Positions 46,126-54,638 of a DNA stretch of 64,000 nucleotides are shown piece by piece. The translations under genes were made by a program, and so were the position numbers. How positions within the stretch are numbered: position 1 is the stretch's first letter; the number at the start of each line of letters is the position of its first letter. This stretch comes from Pectobacterium aroidearum (lineage in GTDB: Bacteria; Pseudomonadota; Gammaproteobacteria; Enterobacterales; Enterobacteriaceae). The DNA lies in assembly GCF_015689195.1 (NCBI RefSeq), contig NZ_CP065044.1, positions 2,542,001 to 2,606,000 on the forward strand, written 5' to 3'. The notes under the pieces were generated by a model, which saw nothing but the letters and a program-made list of their open reading frames with translations, searched no databases and was not told the DNA's origin.

Positions 46126-47832
46126 ATGAAAAAATTTGCGCTGTCGCTTCTTGCAGGTCTGGTTGCTTTACAGGCCAGCGCCGCTACACCAGACCGTCTC
46201 ACTATCGTCAATCAGTATGTTGATAACGTGCTGACCAAAGCCGGTGACCAGTATCACGGTCAATCACCCACACCGCTGCTCGCCGATGGTATCGATCCGC
46301 GTACTGGCAAGCAGATGGAATGGATCTTCCCTGACGGCCGCCATGCCGTGTTGTCTAACTTCTCCGCGCAGCAAAACCTGATGCGCGTGCTGGTCGGGTT
46401 AAGTAACCTGAGCGGCAACCCCAGCTATAAGCAGCGCGCCGAAGCGATTGTGAAGTATCACTTCCAGCACTATCAGGATGAGAGCGGCCTGCTGATTTGG
46501 GGCGGTCACCGTTTCGTTGATTTAAAAACGCTGCAGCCGGAAGGCCCGAGCGAAAAAGAGATGGTGCATGAGCTGAAAAATGCCTATCCCTACTACGATT
46601 TGATGTTCAGCGTTGATAAAGAGGCCACCGCACGCTTTATTCGCGGTTTCTGGAATGCGCACGTTTATGACTGGAAAATCATGGAAACCAGTCGCCACGG
46701 TAAATACGGGCAAAAAATGGGCGCGCTCTGGCAAAGTCCGTTTGAGCAACAGCCGCCCTTCTTCGCCACCAAAGGCCTCAGTTTCCTGAATGCGGGGAAC
46801 GATCTGATCTATTCCGCCTCGCTACTGTACAAATACAATAAAGAAGACGGCGCGCTGGTCTGGGCAAAACGTCTGGCACAGCAGTATGTGCTGCCACGGG
46901 ATAAAGCAACCGGACTTGGCGTGTATCAGTTTACTCAGGCGCTGAAGCGTGATGAAACCACCGACGATGCCGATACGCATTCCAAATATGGCGATCGCGC
47001 CCAGCGTCAGTTCGGCCCAGAGTTCGGCCCTACCGCGCTGGAAGGCAATATGATGCTGAAAGGACGCACCAGTACGATCTATTCCGAAAATGCGCTCATG
47101 CAGCTTCAGTTGGGTAAAGATTTAGGCGCGGAAGGCAAGGAACTGTTGACCTGGACAACCGATGGCCTGAAAGCCTTTGCCAAGTATGCCTATAACGAGT
47201 CCGATAACACGTTCCGCCCGATGCTCGCTAACGGCAAAGATCTCTCCAACTACGTTCTGCCACGTGATGGTTACTACGGTAAAAAAGGCACGGTGATCAA
47301 GCCTTATCCCGCAGATAACTCATTCTTGCTGTCGTATGCTCGCGCCTATACCGTTTTACCGGACGCCGAACTGTGGCGTGTCGCACGCGGCATCGCTCGC
47401 GCACAAGGGCTGGGTGAGTTAGGTTCAGCGGCGGGTAAAGACGTCAAAGTGGATCTCGCTACCAAGAACAACGATCCTTACGCCTTGTTCGCGCTGCTGG
47501 ATCTGTATCAGGCGAGCAAAGTGAAAGACTATCTGTCGCTGGCGGAAAAAGTGGGCGATAACATTATCAGCACGCGTTATAAGAACGGCTTCTTCATGGC
47601 CGATCCCAACAGACAATATGCTGATGTCGATACCATCGAGCCTTATGCTCTGTTAGCGCTGGAAGCGGCGGTACGCAATCAGCCACAGTCCGTTGCCCCA
47701 TTCCTGAATGGTGCGGGCTTCACCGAGGGCGGCTACCGTATGGAAGACGGTTCAACTCGCATATCTACTCGCGATAACGAAATCTTCCTGCTGAACGTTG
47801 GCGAAACCTTGAAACCCAACAATAAGAAGTAA
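46126..47832 (+). CDS. Periplasmic pectate lyase, polysaccharide lyase family 2
   Basis: The 568-aa enzyme has a signal peptide ending LQASAA and the PL2 alpha/alpha-barrel pattern. Visible segments are DGRHAVLSNFSAQQNLMRVL, LIWGGHRFVDL, YPYYDLMF and a late FFMADPNRQYADVDTIEPYALL. PL2 enzymes cleave polygalacturonate by beta-elimination and prefer Mn or Co; the exported form acts on oligogalacturonides that have entered through KdgM-type porins. It matches the periplasmic Pel (PelY-like) rather than the cytoplasmic PelW. AGGTAG precedes the ATG. Confidence 0.88.
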   Translation: MKKFALSLLAGLVALQASAATPDRLTIVNQYVDNVLTKAGDQYHGQSPTPLLADGIDPRTGKQMEWIFPDGRHAVLSNFSAQQNLMRVLVGLSNLSGNPSYKQRAEAIVKYHFQHYQDESGLLIWGGHRFVDLKTLQPEGPSEKEMVHELKNAYPYYDLMFSVDKEATARFIRGFWNAHVYDWKIMETSRHGKYGQKMGALWQSPFEQQPPFFATKGLSFLNAGNDLIYSASLLYKYNKEDGALVWAKRLAQQYVLPRDKATGLGVYQFTQALKRDETTDDADTHSKYGDRAQRQFGPEFGPTALEGNMMLKGRTSTIYSENALMQLQLGKDLGAEGKELLTWTTDGLKAFAKYAYNESDNTFRPMLANGKDLSNYVLPRDGYYGKKGTVIKPYPADNSFLLSYARAYTVLPDAELWRVARGIARAQGLGELGSAAGKDVKVDLATKNNDPYALFALLDLYQASKVKDYLSLAEKVGDNIISTRYKNGFFMADPNRQYADVDTIEPYALLALEAAVRNQPQSVAPFLNGAGFTEGGYRMEDGSTRISTRDNEIFLLNVGETLKPNNKK

Positions 47833-47848
47833 GCGTTAATCCTCAACA

Positions 47849-47876
47849 TGCCAATGGTGGTTCGCTGCCATTGGCA
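47849..47876 (+). terminator. Terminator after the pectate lyase gene
   Basis: TGCCAATGG pairs with CCATTGGCA around a 10-nt loop, followed by ATCTTCTCTT. The T tract is interrupted, so efficiency may be moderate. Confidence 0.6.
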
Positions 47877-48048
47877 ATCTTCTCTTACTTACCCTGCTCA
47901 CCCCTTTACCGAACAAGACCGCCATTATCGGGCTTGATATTTAATCGCGTAGTGCTAATCGAGGGGTACTTAACACGTGGAACTTACAGAACGTAATGCC
48001 GGCCACGATGAACGTGACCAGCATGAAGTAACGCAATAATTTCAAACG

Positions 48049-49170
48049 TTAGTTAACCAGAGGCACCTCTGGGTGCACGCCAAGCCAGCCCGGCGTCGGT
48101 TCGCCTTTCGCTTCACCGACATACAGGCTCATCTGTGCGCGGAAACGTTCGACCGCACCACGATCGTACATGAAATCAGCAAACGCCTGCGGGCGGGTGT
48201 TACGGTATTCCCAGATAGGCTTGTAACCCTCTGGCGGCGCAACGTCAGTACGCACAGACCACATACGCGAAACCTGAGTTTGCGTTTGCGGATCCAGTAC
48301 CCAGCTCAGGTACAGCTTGGCGCTTTCTGGGTGCTTAGCCTGTTTGAAGATAGCGGCGCGTTGCGCCCAGGAAACAAAAGGATCGGACTTCGGCAACACA
48401 AAGCGGGTCACAGCATCCGCAGCCGGAACGAGCGCGCCGGAGCTGGTAAACGTTGCGCTATATTTTCCCGTTGCGATTTCAGCACCGGGGACATTAGTGC
48501 CGCGCACGTAGACGGGGTCCTGCTCCTGTAGTTTTTTAACAAAATCCCAGCCGTATTTATCCACGACCAGCTTGTACCAGAACAGCACCGCATCGTCGTC
48601 ATTAGGATAGGCCAGAATCAGGTTGCCCCTCAGATTGGGACGAAGGTAATCATTAGCTTCACGCGGCCAGGATTTTTCATCCAGAAGCTGGGTGTTGACC
48701 AAATTACTGAATGCGATGACATAGGCACCGGTCCAGGCACCATCTGCATCACGAAATTCCGGATAGATTTTATCCCAGCCACGCGCTTTGTAGTTCAGCA
48801 GCACCCCTTCCTTTTTCCAGCGTGGGAAATTCTGCACCGTTTGCAGTTGCACCACATCAGGAATCAGCGTACCGGTCGCCAGTTGATTATCGATACGGGC
48901 ATCATGGTATTTGCTGTAATCGACAATCACATTCAGTTTCATGCCAGGAAAACGTGTCTCAAATGCCCGCTTGAAACCAGCCTGCTGCGACTGCACGTCA
49001 CCGCCAGCGTAAACGGTAACCGTTCCGCCTTCTCTCAACGCACTCTTATAGATTTGATCCAGCGAGCGCGTTTCAATTTCGACGCCAGCCTGACTTTGCC
49101 CGACGCTGAGACCGGCCATCATAGCCAGCATCAGCACTGTTTTCTTCAGGTACTTCCCAGTGTATTGCAT
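48049..49170 (-). CDS. ABC transporter substrate-binding protein, iron(III)-type fold, orphan
   Basis: The 373-aa periplasmic protein has a signal peptide ending SQAG and a class-II binding-protein fold. GTVTVYAGGD, then FETRFPGMKLNVIVDYS and the AQRAAIFKQAKHPESAKLYLSWVL stretch match the FutA/AfuA-like group. Tyrosines typical of iron ligands are not clear, so the ligand could be another small molecule. No permease or ATPase gene follows; only a 27-codon hydrophobic ORF (47941-48024) lies downstream. AAGGAAA lies about 8 nt before ATG 49170. Confidence 0.75.
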   Translation of the reverse strand: MQYTGKYLKKTVLMLAMMAGLSVGQSQAGVEIETRSLDQIYKSALREGGTVTVYAGGDVQSQQAGFKRAFETRFPGMKLNVIVDYSKYHDARIDNQLATGTLIPDVVQLQTVQNFPRWKKEGVLLNYKARGWDKIYPEFRDADGAWTGAYVIAFSNLVNTQLLDEKSWPREANDYLRPNLRGNLILAYPNDDDAVLFWYKLVVDKYGWDFVKKLQEQDPVYVRGTNVPGAEIATGKYSATFTSSGALVPAADAVTRFVLPKSDPFVSWAQRAAIFKQAKHPESAKLYLSWVLDPQTQTQVSRMWSVRTDVAPPEGYKPIWEYRNTRPQAFADFMYDRGAVERFRAQMSLYVGEAKGEPTPGWLGVHPEVPLVN

Positions 49171-49754
49171 TGTGATTTCCTTCACTTAATGAATAAAACC
49201 CATACCGACAAACGACAACTATCCGCCGTTAAAACGGCAACGGTGTGACCAGCGGATCGCAAGCCAGCGACGCGCAGGATTGGATCGACGTTAGAGGATC
49301 GTCAAAAATAAAATCAAAATAGAAGCACGTGAGCCATCGTCGTTATATCGACCATTCGAGGCTAATCTCCCTGCTTCGACTAGGGGAATTAAGTATTGAG
49401 TTTACAGGATTAAATAAAAGCACATACGAAGAAAAAGCGAACAATATAGTTAAAAATATTGAATGGATAAAAAATGGAATTATTGTGTTTAGTGCAGGTT
49501 AAGCATGGCAGGTGAAAATAAGATAGCATTGCATTACTTACCTTTCGCAATAATTTCATTTTTAATGATATTATTTGACATTATAACAAAATAAAAACAT
49601 TAGAGTTGCTATTCCTCCCATTTTGCATTAAAAAATAAACTCTGGGAGTTATTACTCTCCACTTTAAATGAACATCTATCAATCACGACGTAATAATAAA
49701 ACATTGTTAACATTCACATTATATCTATCATGGTTCGGGACGTATGTGATTACG
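49171..49754. other. AT-rich intergenic stretch, no gene seen
   Basis: About 580 bp with marked AT content, especially 49400-49740, separate the binding protein from the LysE gene. I find no ORF with a ribosome site, no tRNA and no clear repeat. It marks a composition change into the AT-rich genes that follow. Confidence 0.45.
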
Positions 49755-50360
49755 CTAAGAACTGCTTGCCAGATAAACAGATAATAAAATAAAGAACACA
49801 GCATTGATCCTATTCAGTAGTGTATTATCTTCACGATTAAAAATAGACTTCGCCTTATAGGCAATCGTCGCATATGTTGCATGCGCGCAGACAAACGCTA
49901 AACAGAAGATTCCCACCAGAGATAAAAATTGCAGTAAGTAATCCTGTCGCCTATCAATAAAGTGAGGAAAAATAGAAAAGAAAAACAAAATAGCATTTGG
50001 GTTCGTAAATTGTAAGAGCACGCCTTCTGTGAAAATACGTCTTTTTCTAACGACTTTCGCATTCTCAATCGTCATAACTTTACTTTGAGTAAACCACAAC
50101 TTCACACCAAGATAGAACAAATAAAGAGCACCGCAATAAGAGATGGCTTTAAAGGCATGTGGTGATGAGACAAGGAGCAACCCCAGGCTGGTTGCAGAGA
50201 GCCCGGCAACCGCACAGACACCGATGGTTAATCCAGAAATGCCAACGATAGACCCTTTTAGTCCATAGTTTATTGAGTTGGCGATCGACTTTACTGTTCC
50301 TGGCCCTGGCATGAAAACAACGGTCAGTGCAATAGCGGCAAAACTCAGATAACTGTTCAC
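49755..50360 (-). CDS. LysE/RhtB-family amino acid exporter
   Basis: The 201-aa inner-membrane protein has five to six transmembrane helices and the LysE-family start MNSYLSFAAIALTVVFMPGPG, followed by GLTIGVCAVAGLSATSLGLLL and LLQFTNPNAILFFFSIFPHF. The translation starts at GTG 50360 with a distant AGGA. It is AT-rich compared with the rest of the window and follows the LysR gene on the same strand, which probably controls it. The exported amino acid is unknown. Confidence 0.82.
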   Translation of the reverse strand: MNSYLSFAAIALTVVFMPGPGTVKSIANSINYGLKGSIVGISGLTIGVCAVAGLSATSLGLLLVSSPHAFKAISYCGALYLFYLGVKLWFTQSKVMTIENAKVVRKRRIFTEGVLLQFTNPNAILFFFSIFPHFIDRRQDYLLQFLSLVGIFCLAFVCAHATYATIAYKAKSIFNREDNTLLNRINAVFFILLSVYLASSS

Positions 50361-50436
50361 AATCGTATTTCATCCTAAATGTCTGTGGCATACGACATTG
50401 TGGAGAGGTTGAGTAATAAAGTGAAATACCAATTAC

Positions 50437-51363
50437 CTAATAGGTTAATACGGATTTCTTATTAGCCACGTATTGCGTTAGCCACTTAACCCCATATTCA
50501 ACAAGAGGATGACCGTTACCAGGATTCCAAACTAAAGCAGCGGTTACTATTTTTATTGATTCTTTGAGAGGAATTAAACGGACATTACCAGGAATAAAGC
50601 GACTCATGCTCAAAGGGACAAGAGCAGCGCCTTGTCCACAACTCACATAAGCAATTTGCGCCGTCACTGAACGAACTTCATACAGAATTCGTGGATTAAA
50701 ACCATTTTCTCTGCAAGCCGAGGTCAATATATCAAAATATGTCGGGTTCACACGTCGTGATGACATAACGAATGCTTCATCTTTCAGATCGCCAAGCCGA
50801 ATTTCATTATTACAGGCCATAGGATGTTCTACAGGCAATGCGACTCCCAATAAATCTTCTGTCAGCGGTATAGATTTCAGCGTCTGTCCAATATCCCCCT
50901 CAACCCTGACAAAAGCCATATCCAATTTCCCAGATAATAATGATGAAATAGCTTCAGCACTGTCGATCTCATTAACAAAAACAGTTACGTCGGGATAGTG
51001 ATGTTTAAAATAGTTTAGAAATTCAGGGACAACATCAAACATCGCCGATGTAATTGCACCTATATGGATCACACCGACCTTTCCCTGAGCGACTTCTTTC
51101 ACCATTTTTTCTAACGACGCCATATGGTCAACAAATCTTTTGACCTGCGGCAAAATAGCTTTTCCGGCAGGGCTAAGGGTCGTCCCACGCCGTGAACGTT
51201 CGAATAATGTTAACTTCAAAGATTGCTCGAGTATTTTTATCTGTTCAGTCAGCGGAGGCTGAGACATCCCAAGTCGCGCTGCCGCCCGACCAAAATGCTC
51301 TTCTTCAGCAACAGCAAGGAATAAATACAATTGCTTGATTAATCTATAATCGATTTTACTCAA
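50437..51363 (-). CDS. LysR-family transcriptional regulator
   Basis: The 308-aa regulator has an N-terminal helix-turn-helix (LYLFLAVAEEEHFGRAAARLGMSQPPLTEQIKILE) and a periplasmic-binding-like effector domain. It resembles the BenM/CatM subgroup in the PPLTEQI helix. The start is TTG 51363, with GGCGGAGG about 7 nt upstream; the nominal ORF start 11 codons earlier overlaps that ribosome site. It is divergent from the hydrolase gene, the usual LysR arrangement, and upstream of the LysE gene. Confidence 0.85.
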   Translation of the reverse strand: MSKIDYRLIKQLYLFLAVAEEEHFGRAAARLGMSQPPLTEQIKILEQSLKLTLFERSRRGTTLSPAGKAILPQVKRFVDHMASLEKMVKEVAQGKVGVIHIGAITSAMFDVVPEFLNYFKHHYPDVTVFVNEIDSAEAISSLLSGKLDMAFVRVEGDIGQTLKSIPLTEDLLGVALPVEHPMACNNEIRLGDLKDEAFVMSSRRVNPTYFDILTSACRENGFNPRILYEVRSVTAQIAYVSCGQGAALVPLSMSRFIPGNVRLIPLKESIKIVTAALVWNPGNGHPLVEYGVKWLTQYVANKKSVLTY

Positions 51364-51515
51364 TGTATTGCCTCCGCCTGATAGACCAATCAACACTATG
51401 CGAGTGGAATGTAAAGTTCTATTCTTATTTTAGTATCATACAGATACATAAAAACGAATTTACATATCAATACAGACAGATGAAAGTAGCCAATTTCCAC
51501 CTATTTAAGGTCACC

Positions 51516-52349
51516 ATGGCTCCTTTTGAGAAACAGCAATTCTCTAAATCAATCGATGGAATTCATGTCACTATCTCTGCCATAACACGTCATGGAGAAA
51601 AAGCGCCGATTGTTTTTTTACATGGATTCGGCTCGACTAAGGAGGACTACGCAGATATCGTTCTACACCCTGATTTCGATGGTCATCCTTTTCTGGCTTA
51701 TGACGCACCGGGATGTGGTGAAACACAATGTAACGATGTTACGTCAGTTTCCATCCCCTTTCTTGTAAAAACAGCAATTTCCATGCTGGATGCGATGGGA
51801 TTTCTAGAATGTCATTTAGTCGGCCATTCGATGGGCGGATTAACCGCATTACTCTTGGCAGATCAGAACCCCGAACGCGTATTATCTTTTACCAATATAG
51901 AGGGAAATATCGCACCTGAAGATTGTTTTTTGAGCCGTCAGATTATAAATTATCCTAGTGATAACGCTGGTGAGTTTTTTGAACACTTCATTGAAAGAAC
52001 ACGTTTTTCGCCTTATTTTTCCAGCGCTCTCTACGCAGCTAATTTACCAAATAAAGTACACGTCGATGCGGTAAAGGGCATTTTTAGCTCGATGGTTCAT
52101 CTATCCGATCACGGCGCATTGATGGACAAATTTCTCAAACTGCCATGCCCTAAAATGTTCATGTTTGGTGAACAGAATCGCTCCCTGAGCTATCTTGAAA
52201 ATATAGAGAAACACGGTGTTTTACTAGCAGAAGTCTCTCACTGCGGACACTTCCCTATGTATTCCAACCCATCTTACATGTGGGAAAAAATTGCAGAAAA
52301 TATAGTGTTAGGCCAGCGTCAGCAGCATTATTCTTACTGCCCAGAGTAA
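51516..52349 (+). CDS. Alpha/beta hydrolase
   Basis: The 277-aa protein has an oxyanion-hole HGFGST, the nucleophile elbow GHSMGG (Ser), an acid in the FGEQNRSL region and the catalytic His in HCGHFPMYS. It may be an esterase, lipase-like or C-C hydrolase. The frame is open from 51363, but ATG 51516 with AAGG upstream leaves room for the divergent LysR-controlled promoter. Its 3' end abuts the first SymE-like fragment. Confidence 0.8.
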   Translation: MAPFEKQQFSKSIDGIHVTISAITRHGEKAPIVFLHGFGSTKEDYADIVLHPDFDGHPFLAYDAPGCGETQCNDVTSVSIPFLVKTAISMLDAMGFLECHLVGHSMGGLTALLLADQNPERVLSFTNIEGNIAPEDCFLSRQIINYPSDNAGEFFEHFIERTRFSPYFSSALYAANLPNKVHVDAVKGIFSSMVHLSDHGALMDKFLKLPCPKMFMFGEQNRSLSYLENIEKHGVLLAEVSHCGHFPMYSNPSYMWEKIAENIVLGQRQQHYSYCPE

Positions 52350-52362
52350 AGAGGGAAACGAT

Positions 52363-52434
52363 CTATGTCCCTGATATTCTATACGTTACCGTTGAGCATG
52401 GTACGCTGGTGATTGAGTCTGAGGATCGGCAAAG
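52363..52434 (+). pseudogene. SymE-like toxin, 3' fragment (module boundary 1)
   Basis: In the frame YVPDILYVTVEHGTLVIESE the sequence matches the SymE C-terminal block (DTPVVITVEQGQLVI at 54034). It has no start or N-terminal part and begins 14 nt after the hydrolase stop. Similar fragments occur at 52841-53036 and 54034-54108. Confidence 0.6.
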
Positions 52435-52466
52435 TGACGATCATAACAATTTGGTTGGGATCTTTG

Positions 52467-52745
52467 TTAGCTTAAGTTTTTTTTCCTTTTTTTATAATCC
52501 TGTAAATATTTTTCAATAGGATATGCAGTTCCTAATGAATGTATTTCGCCACTATCTTTATCAATGATGAATGGAGCATTACCCGCCAATAGCGCAGATG
52601 AATCTCCAGTTTCAAGATACTCTCTTGATTGAAAGCAGAAAACCCACCCTTCAGTAAAACGGCCAATCAACGTTATTACAACGGAAGGCTCATCACCTTC
52701 CAAATATTTATTAGCTTTCTCTAAAGCATCGTCAAAGCTGATCAT
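52467..52745 (-). CDS. YrhB/Imm35-type immunity protein
   Basis: The 92-aa protein reads MISFDDALEKANKYLEGDE, then VVITLIGRFTEGWVFCFQSREYLETGD and ALLAGNAPFIIDKDSGEIHS. This is the YrhB pattern found among polymorphic-toxin immunity proteins (Imm35). The frame continues upstream to 52817, but MISFDDAL is the family's usual start; no good ribosome site is seen for any choice. No intact toxin precedes it, so it is an orphan immunity gene. Confidence 0.72.
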   Translation of the reverse strand: MISFDDALEKANKYLEGDEPSVVITLIGRFTEGWVFCFQSREYLETGDSSALLAGNAPFIIDKDSGEIHSLGTAYPIEKYLQDYKKRKKNLS

Positions 52746-52840
52746 GTATTTATCTATAAAAAAGAAGTCATAAACAGGCAAGAAATAACGCATGGCTGCG
52801 ACACTCGAGCACCGCAACCAACTAAGTGAGGTAGTTAATC

Positions 52841-53036
52841 ATGGCTGAACGCGATTCTAAACCAGAGCCCCACACGACTAAAGTAAAAGAGCTCCAGCGG
52901 CGGGAAAAAACCGCCCAGCCTGCAGCTTAAGCTTACAACAATTGGCTGGAAGAATTCGATTTTAATGCTGGACAGTCGGTGATTGTGAATGTTGAATGCG
53001 GACCGACTGGTCATTGAAACTGAGGTGCGGTTCTAA
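52841..53036 (+). pseudogene. SymE-like toxin pseudogene (module boundary 2)
   Basis: ATG 52841 has GAGG upstream and encodes MAERDSKPEPHTTKV, but a stop codon follows after 29 codons. The frame then resumes with NNWLEEFDFNAGQSVIVNVE, a clear SymE core, and after a frameshift ends DRLVIETEVRF. It is the longest of three SymE remnants in the region. A bidirectional terminator follows immediately. Confidence 0.75.
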
Positions 53037-53044
53037 GGTCAGAT

Positions 53045-53079
53045 AAAAAACCCCGGCCTTTTTAGGGCCGGGGTTTTTT
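53045..53079. terminator. Strong bidirectional terminator
   Basis: CCCCGGCC (53051-53058) pairs with GGCCGGGG (53066-53073), extended by A6 on the left and T6 on the right, so it works on both strands. It ends the SymE pseudogene (plus) and the immunity gene at 53112-53486 (minus). A near-copy lies at 54114-54145. Confidence 0.88.
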
Positions 53080-53111
53080 ACGATTACTTTTATTGAGTCA
53101 GGAAATTTTCA

Positions 53112-53486
53112 TTACTGCCCAAAATTTTTCCACGATAGCGCGTGCTTTTTTGATTCAGTATAGAGACAACTTTCAATTTTTTTCCACATAGACTCATTTT
53201 CATCGGTGGTTGTAACTAAAGACTCAATAAGCCCAGTTGCTACCGCCGTTGCCAAGTCATCATTGTCTGACATCATTCCGGTTTCGATGTGCTGGAAAAA
53301 AATTGATTTATCTGACTGCTCTAATGTGGCTAATTGGCTAACTAGCGCTTTACCTACTAGCGAAAATAATAAAATTGTCGGCGGTGGATCTGGATACCAA
53401 TACTCGAAACTCTTATTTACTTCATTTTTTATATATTCCGACTTCTGAATAAAAATACTCAGATACTCATTAACATACTTATCCAT
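53112..53486 (-). CDS. Orphan immunity-type protein, 124 aa
   Basis: The soluble acidic protein contains DNDDLATAVATGLIESLVT, a pattern seen in small immunity-type or DUF7674-like proteins. It is AT-rich. Its ATG overlaps the stop codon of a truncated toxin tail (TGATG), exactly the arrangement of cdiA-CT/cdiI pairs, which is the main reason for calling it an immunity protein. AAGGG lies about 10 nt upstream. The cognate toxin is no longer intact. Confidence 0.65.
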   Translation of the reverse strand: MDKYVNEYLSIFIQKSEYIKNEVNKSFEYWYPDPPPTILLFSLVGKALVSQLATLEQSDKSIFFQHIETGMMSDNDDLATAVATGLIESLVTTTDENESMWKKIESCLYTESKKHALSWKNFGQ

Positions 53487-54020
53487 CACTTCTTACCCTT
53501 AAGAGCATTTTGCATATCTTTCAGAACGTTTTCCGCCGCAGTTCTATCACTTGAAGGGGCCTGAGGATTTTTATTCAACCGCCCTAGCCGTATCCTGACC
53601 CGACAGTTGGGCAACTACCGCCCCCACCACCGCGTTGGTCGCGATATCCGACGCCGTGATTTTGCTTTCATCCTTCGGTAGCGTGACGTCTTTCACTAGT
53701 TGCGCCAGGTACGGCGACGCACCGCTGGCTATCGCTTTCTGCATCTCGGCTTTGTAGGTCGGCGATTCCGTCAGCGCCTTTTTATAGTCCTCCCACATCG
53801 CGACCGAATCACCCGTCTTTCGAACCCTCGACGGTGGCATCGCCTTTCGCTTCCGCCGCTTTCTGCGTCTTCAGCTCACCCTCGGTGCGCACGATATCCA
53901 TCAACTGCGCGCCGATTTCACCTATCAGCTGCGCCTGTTTCAGGCGTTTCTGCTCTTTCTCTTTGTTAAAGATCGGGCTGAGCGCGTTGTTCGAATGCTC
54001 AACGTCACGGCTCAGCGTGG
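53486..54020 (-). pseudogene. Duplicated CdiA pre-toxin fragment joined out of frame to a toxin tail
   Basis: The minus strand repeats the CdiA segment SRDVEHANNALSPIF...KGDATV (here SRDVEHSNNALSPIF), then after a frameshift near 53820 continues YKKALTESPTYKAEMQ. It lacks the stretch YGTGSDFQRAAQAATAAIQ found in the full gene. It runs through SGQDTA to a stop at 53571. In another frame a 30-residue tail follows (LNKNPQAPSSDRTAAENVLK, then DMQNALKGKK) and its TGA overlaps the immunity gene start. No ribosome site or intact toxin remains. Confidence 0.8.
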
Positions 54021-54033
54021 TGATTCTTGCACT

Positions 54034-54108
54034 GGATTTGCGACCGATACCCCGGTCGTTATCACTGTTGAACAGGGACAACTGGTGATACGGCCTGCGG
54101 TTGAGTGA
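54034..54108 (+). pseudogene. SymE-like toxin, 3' fragment (module boundary 3)
   Basis: In frame GFATDTPVVITVEQGQLVIR, then PAVE and stop: the C-terminal half of a SymE-like protein. On its left the CdiA-derived (minus-strand) sequence ends abruptly at about 54020, marking a recombination junction. A terminator of the same family as 53045-53079 follows at once. Confidence 0.72.
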
Positions 54109-54113
54109 CAGAC

Positions 54114-54145
54114 AAAAAATCCCGGCCTTTTTAGGGGCCGGGATT
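54114..54145 (-). terminator. Terminator of the active cdiI gene
   Basis: AATCCCGGCC pairs with GGCCGGGATT, with a T run on the minus strand (complement of 54114-54119). It lies just after the cdiI stop at 54159. Its stem and loop are nearly the same as those at 53045-53079. Confidence 0.85.
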
Positions 54146-54158
54146 CTATCATTACTCA

Positions 54159-54638
54159 CTAATATGGCAAGCAATAGGAGCCTTCTAAAGATTCATATTG
54201 TGTAACTGCCGCAAGGCCTTCAGCTAAATATTCTACGTCTATAGGTTCCGGTGGATAATCCTCAGTATAAGAACCGTCCAAAAAGGAGCGATACTGTTCC
54301 AATACATATAATGTTTGTTCAATAGTTAAAAGTACCTGTTGCTCTTCAACATATTCACAACCAATGAAAACTTTACCTTGGGTCACCATCACCCAATGGG
54401 CATTACCTATACCAAAATTACCATCGGTAATTTTTCCAGAAGCTAAAGCCGTTAAATTTTTTACCCAGATATCAACAGAATGGGTTCCATATTGAATGTC
54501 ATTAGATAACCACCCTGCAATTTCACGCGCTCCATAACCCAATACCCCCCCCCCCAAGCTATCACGTATCTTCCCCCCAATAGGAATAAATAGCTTGCTT
54601 TTCTCATTCCACCAAAAAGTAATCCGATCATTCAACAT
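54159..54638 (-). CDS. cdiI: CdiI immunity protein for the EndoU-type CdiA toxin
   Basis: The 159-aa soluble protein is AT-rich and has no signal peptide (MLNDRITFWWNEKSKLFIPI). Its ATG shares one base with the cdiA stop (TAATG), so it is translationally coupled and is the cognate immunity gene by position. I do not recognise the fold. An uninterrupted run of 11 G (coding strand) encodes LGGGV at about residues 28-32. A slip of one base there would truncate the protein shortly after, so the tract could make immunity unstable or phase-variable, or hide a sequencing error. Confidence 0.8.
   Translation of the reverse strand: MLNDRITFWWNEKSKLFIPIGGKIRDSLGGGVLGYGAREIAGWLSNDIQYGTHSVDIWVKNLTALASGKITDGNFGIGNAHWVMVTQGKVFIGCEYVEEQQVLLTIEQTLYVLEQYRSFLDGSYTEDYPPEPIDVEYLAEGLAAVTQYESLEGSYCLPY
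54545..54555. repeat. Poly-C/G tract of 11 in cdiI
   Basis: Eleven C in a row on the plus strand lie inside the immunity coding sequence. This is the longest homopolymer I noticed in the window apart from shorter A/T runs. Tracts of this length slip readily during replication. Confidence 0.9.

Noticed and set aside
47941..48024. 27-codon hydrophobic minus-strand ORF after the orphan binding protein
   Set aside because: Looks like one membrane helix (MLVTFIVAGITF) and could be a permease remnant, but it lacks a ribosome site and is too short to support.
52350..54160. CRISPR or integron array as an explanation for the repeated terminators and fragments
   Set aside because: There are only two terminator copies, no short regular spacers, no integrase and no attC-like sites; the CDI orphan-module explanation fits better.
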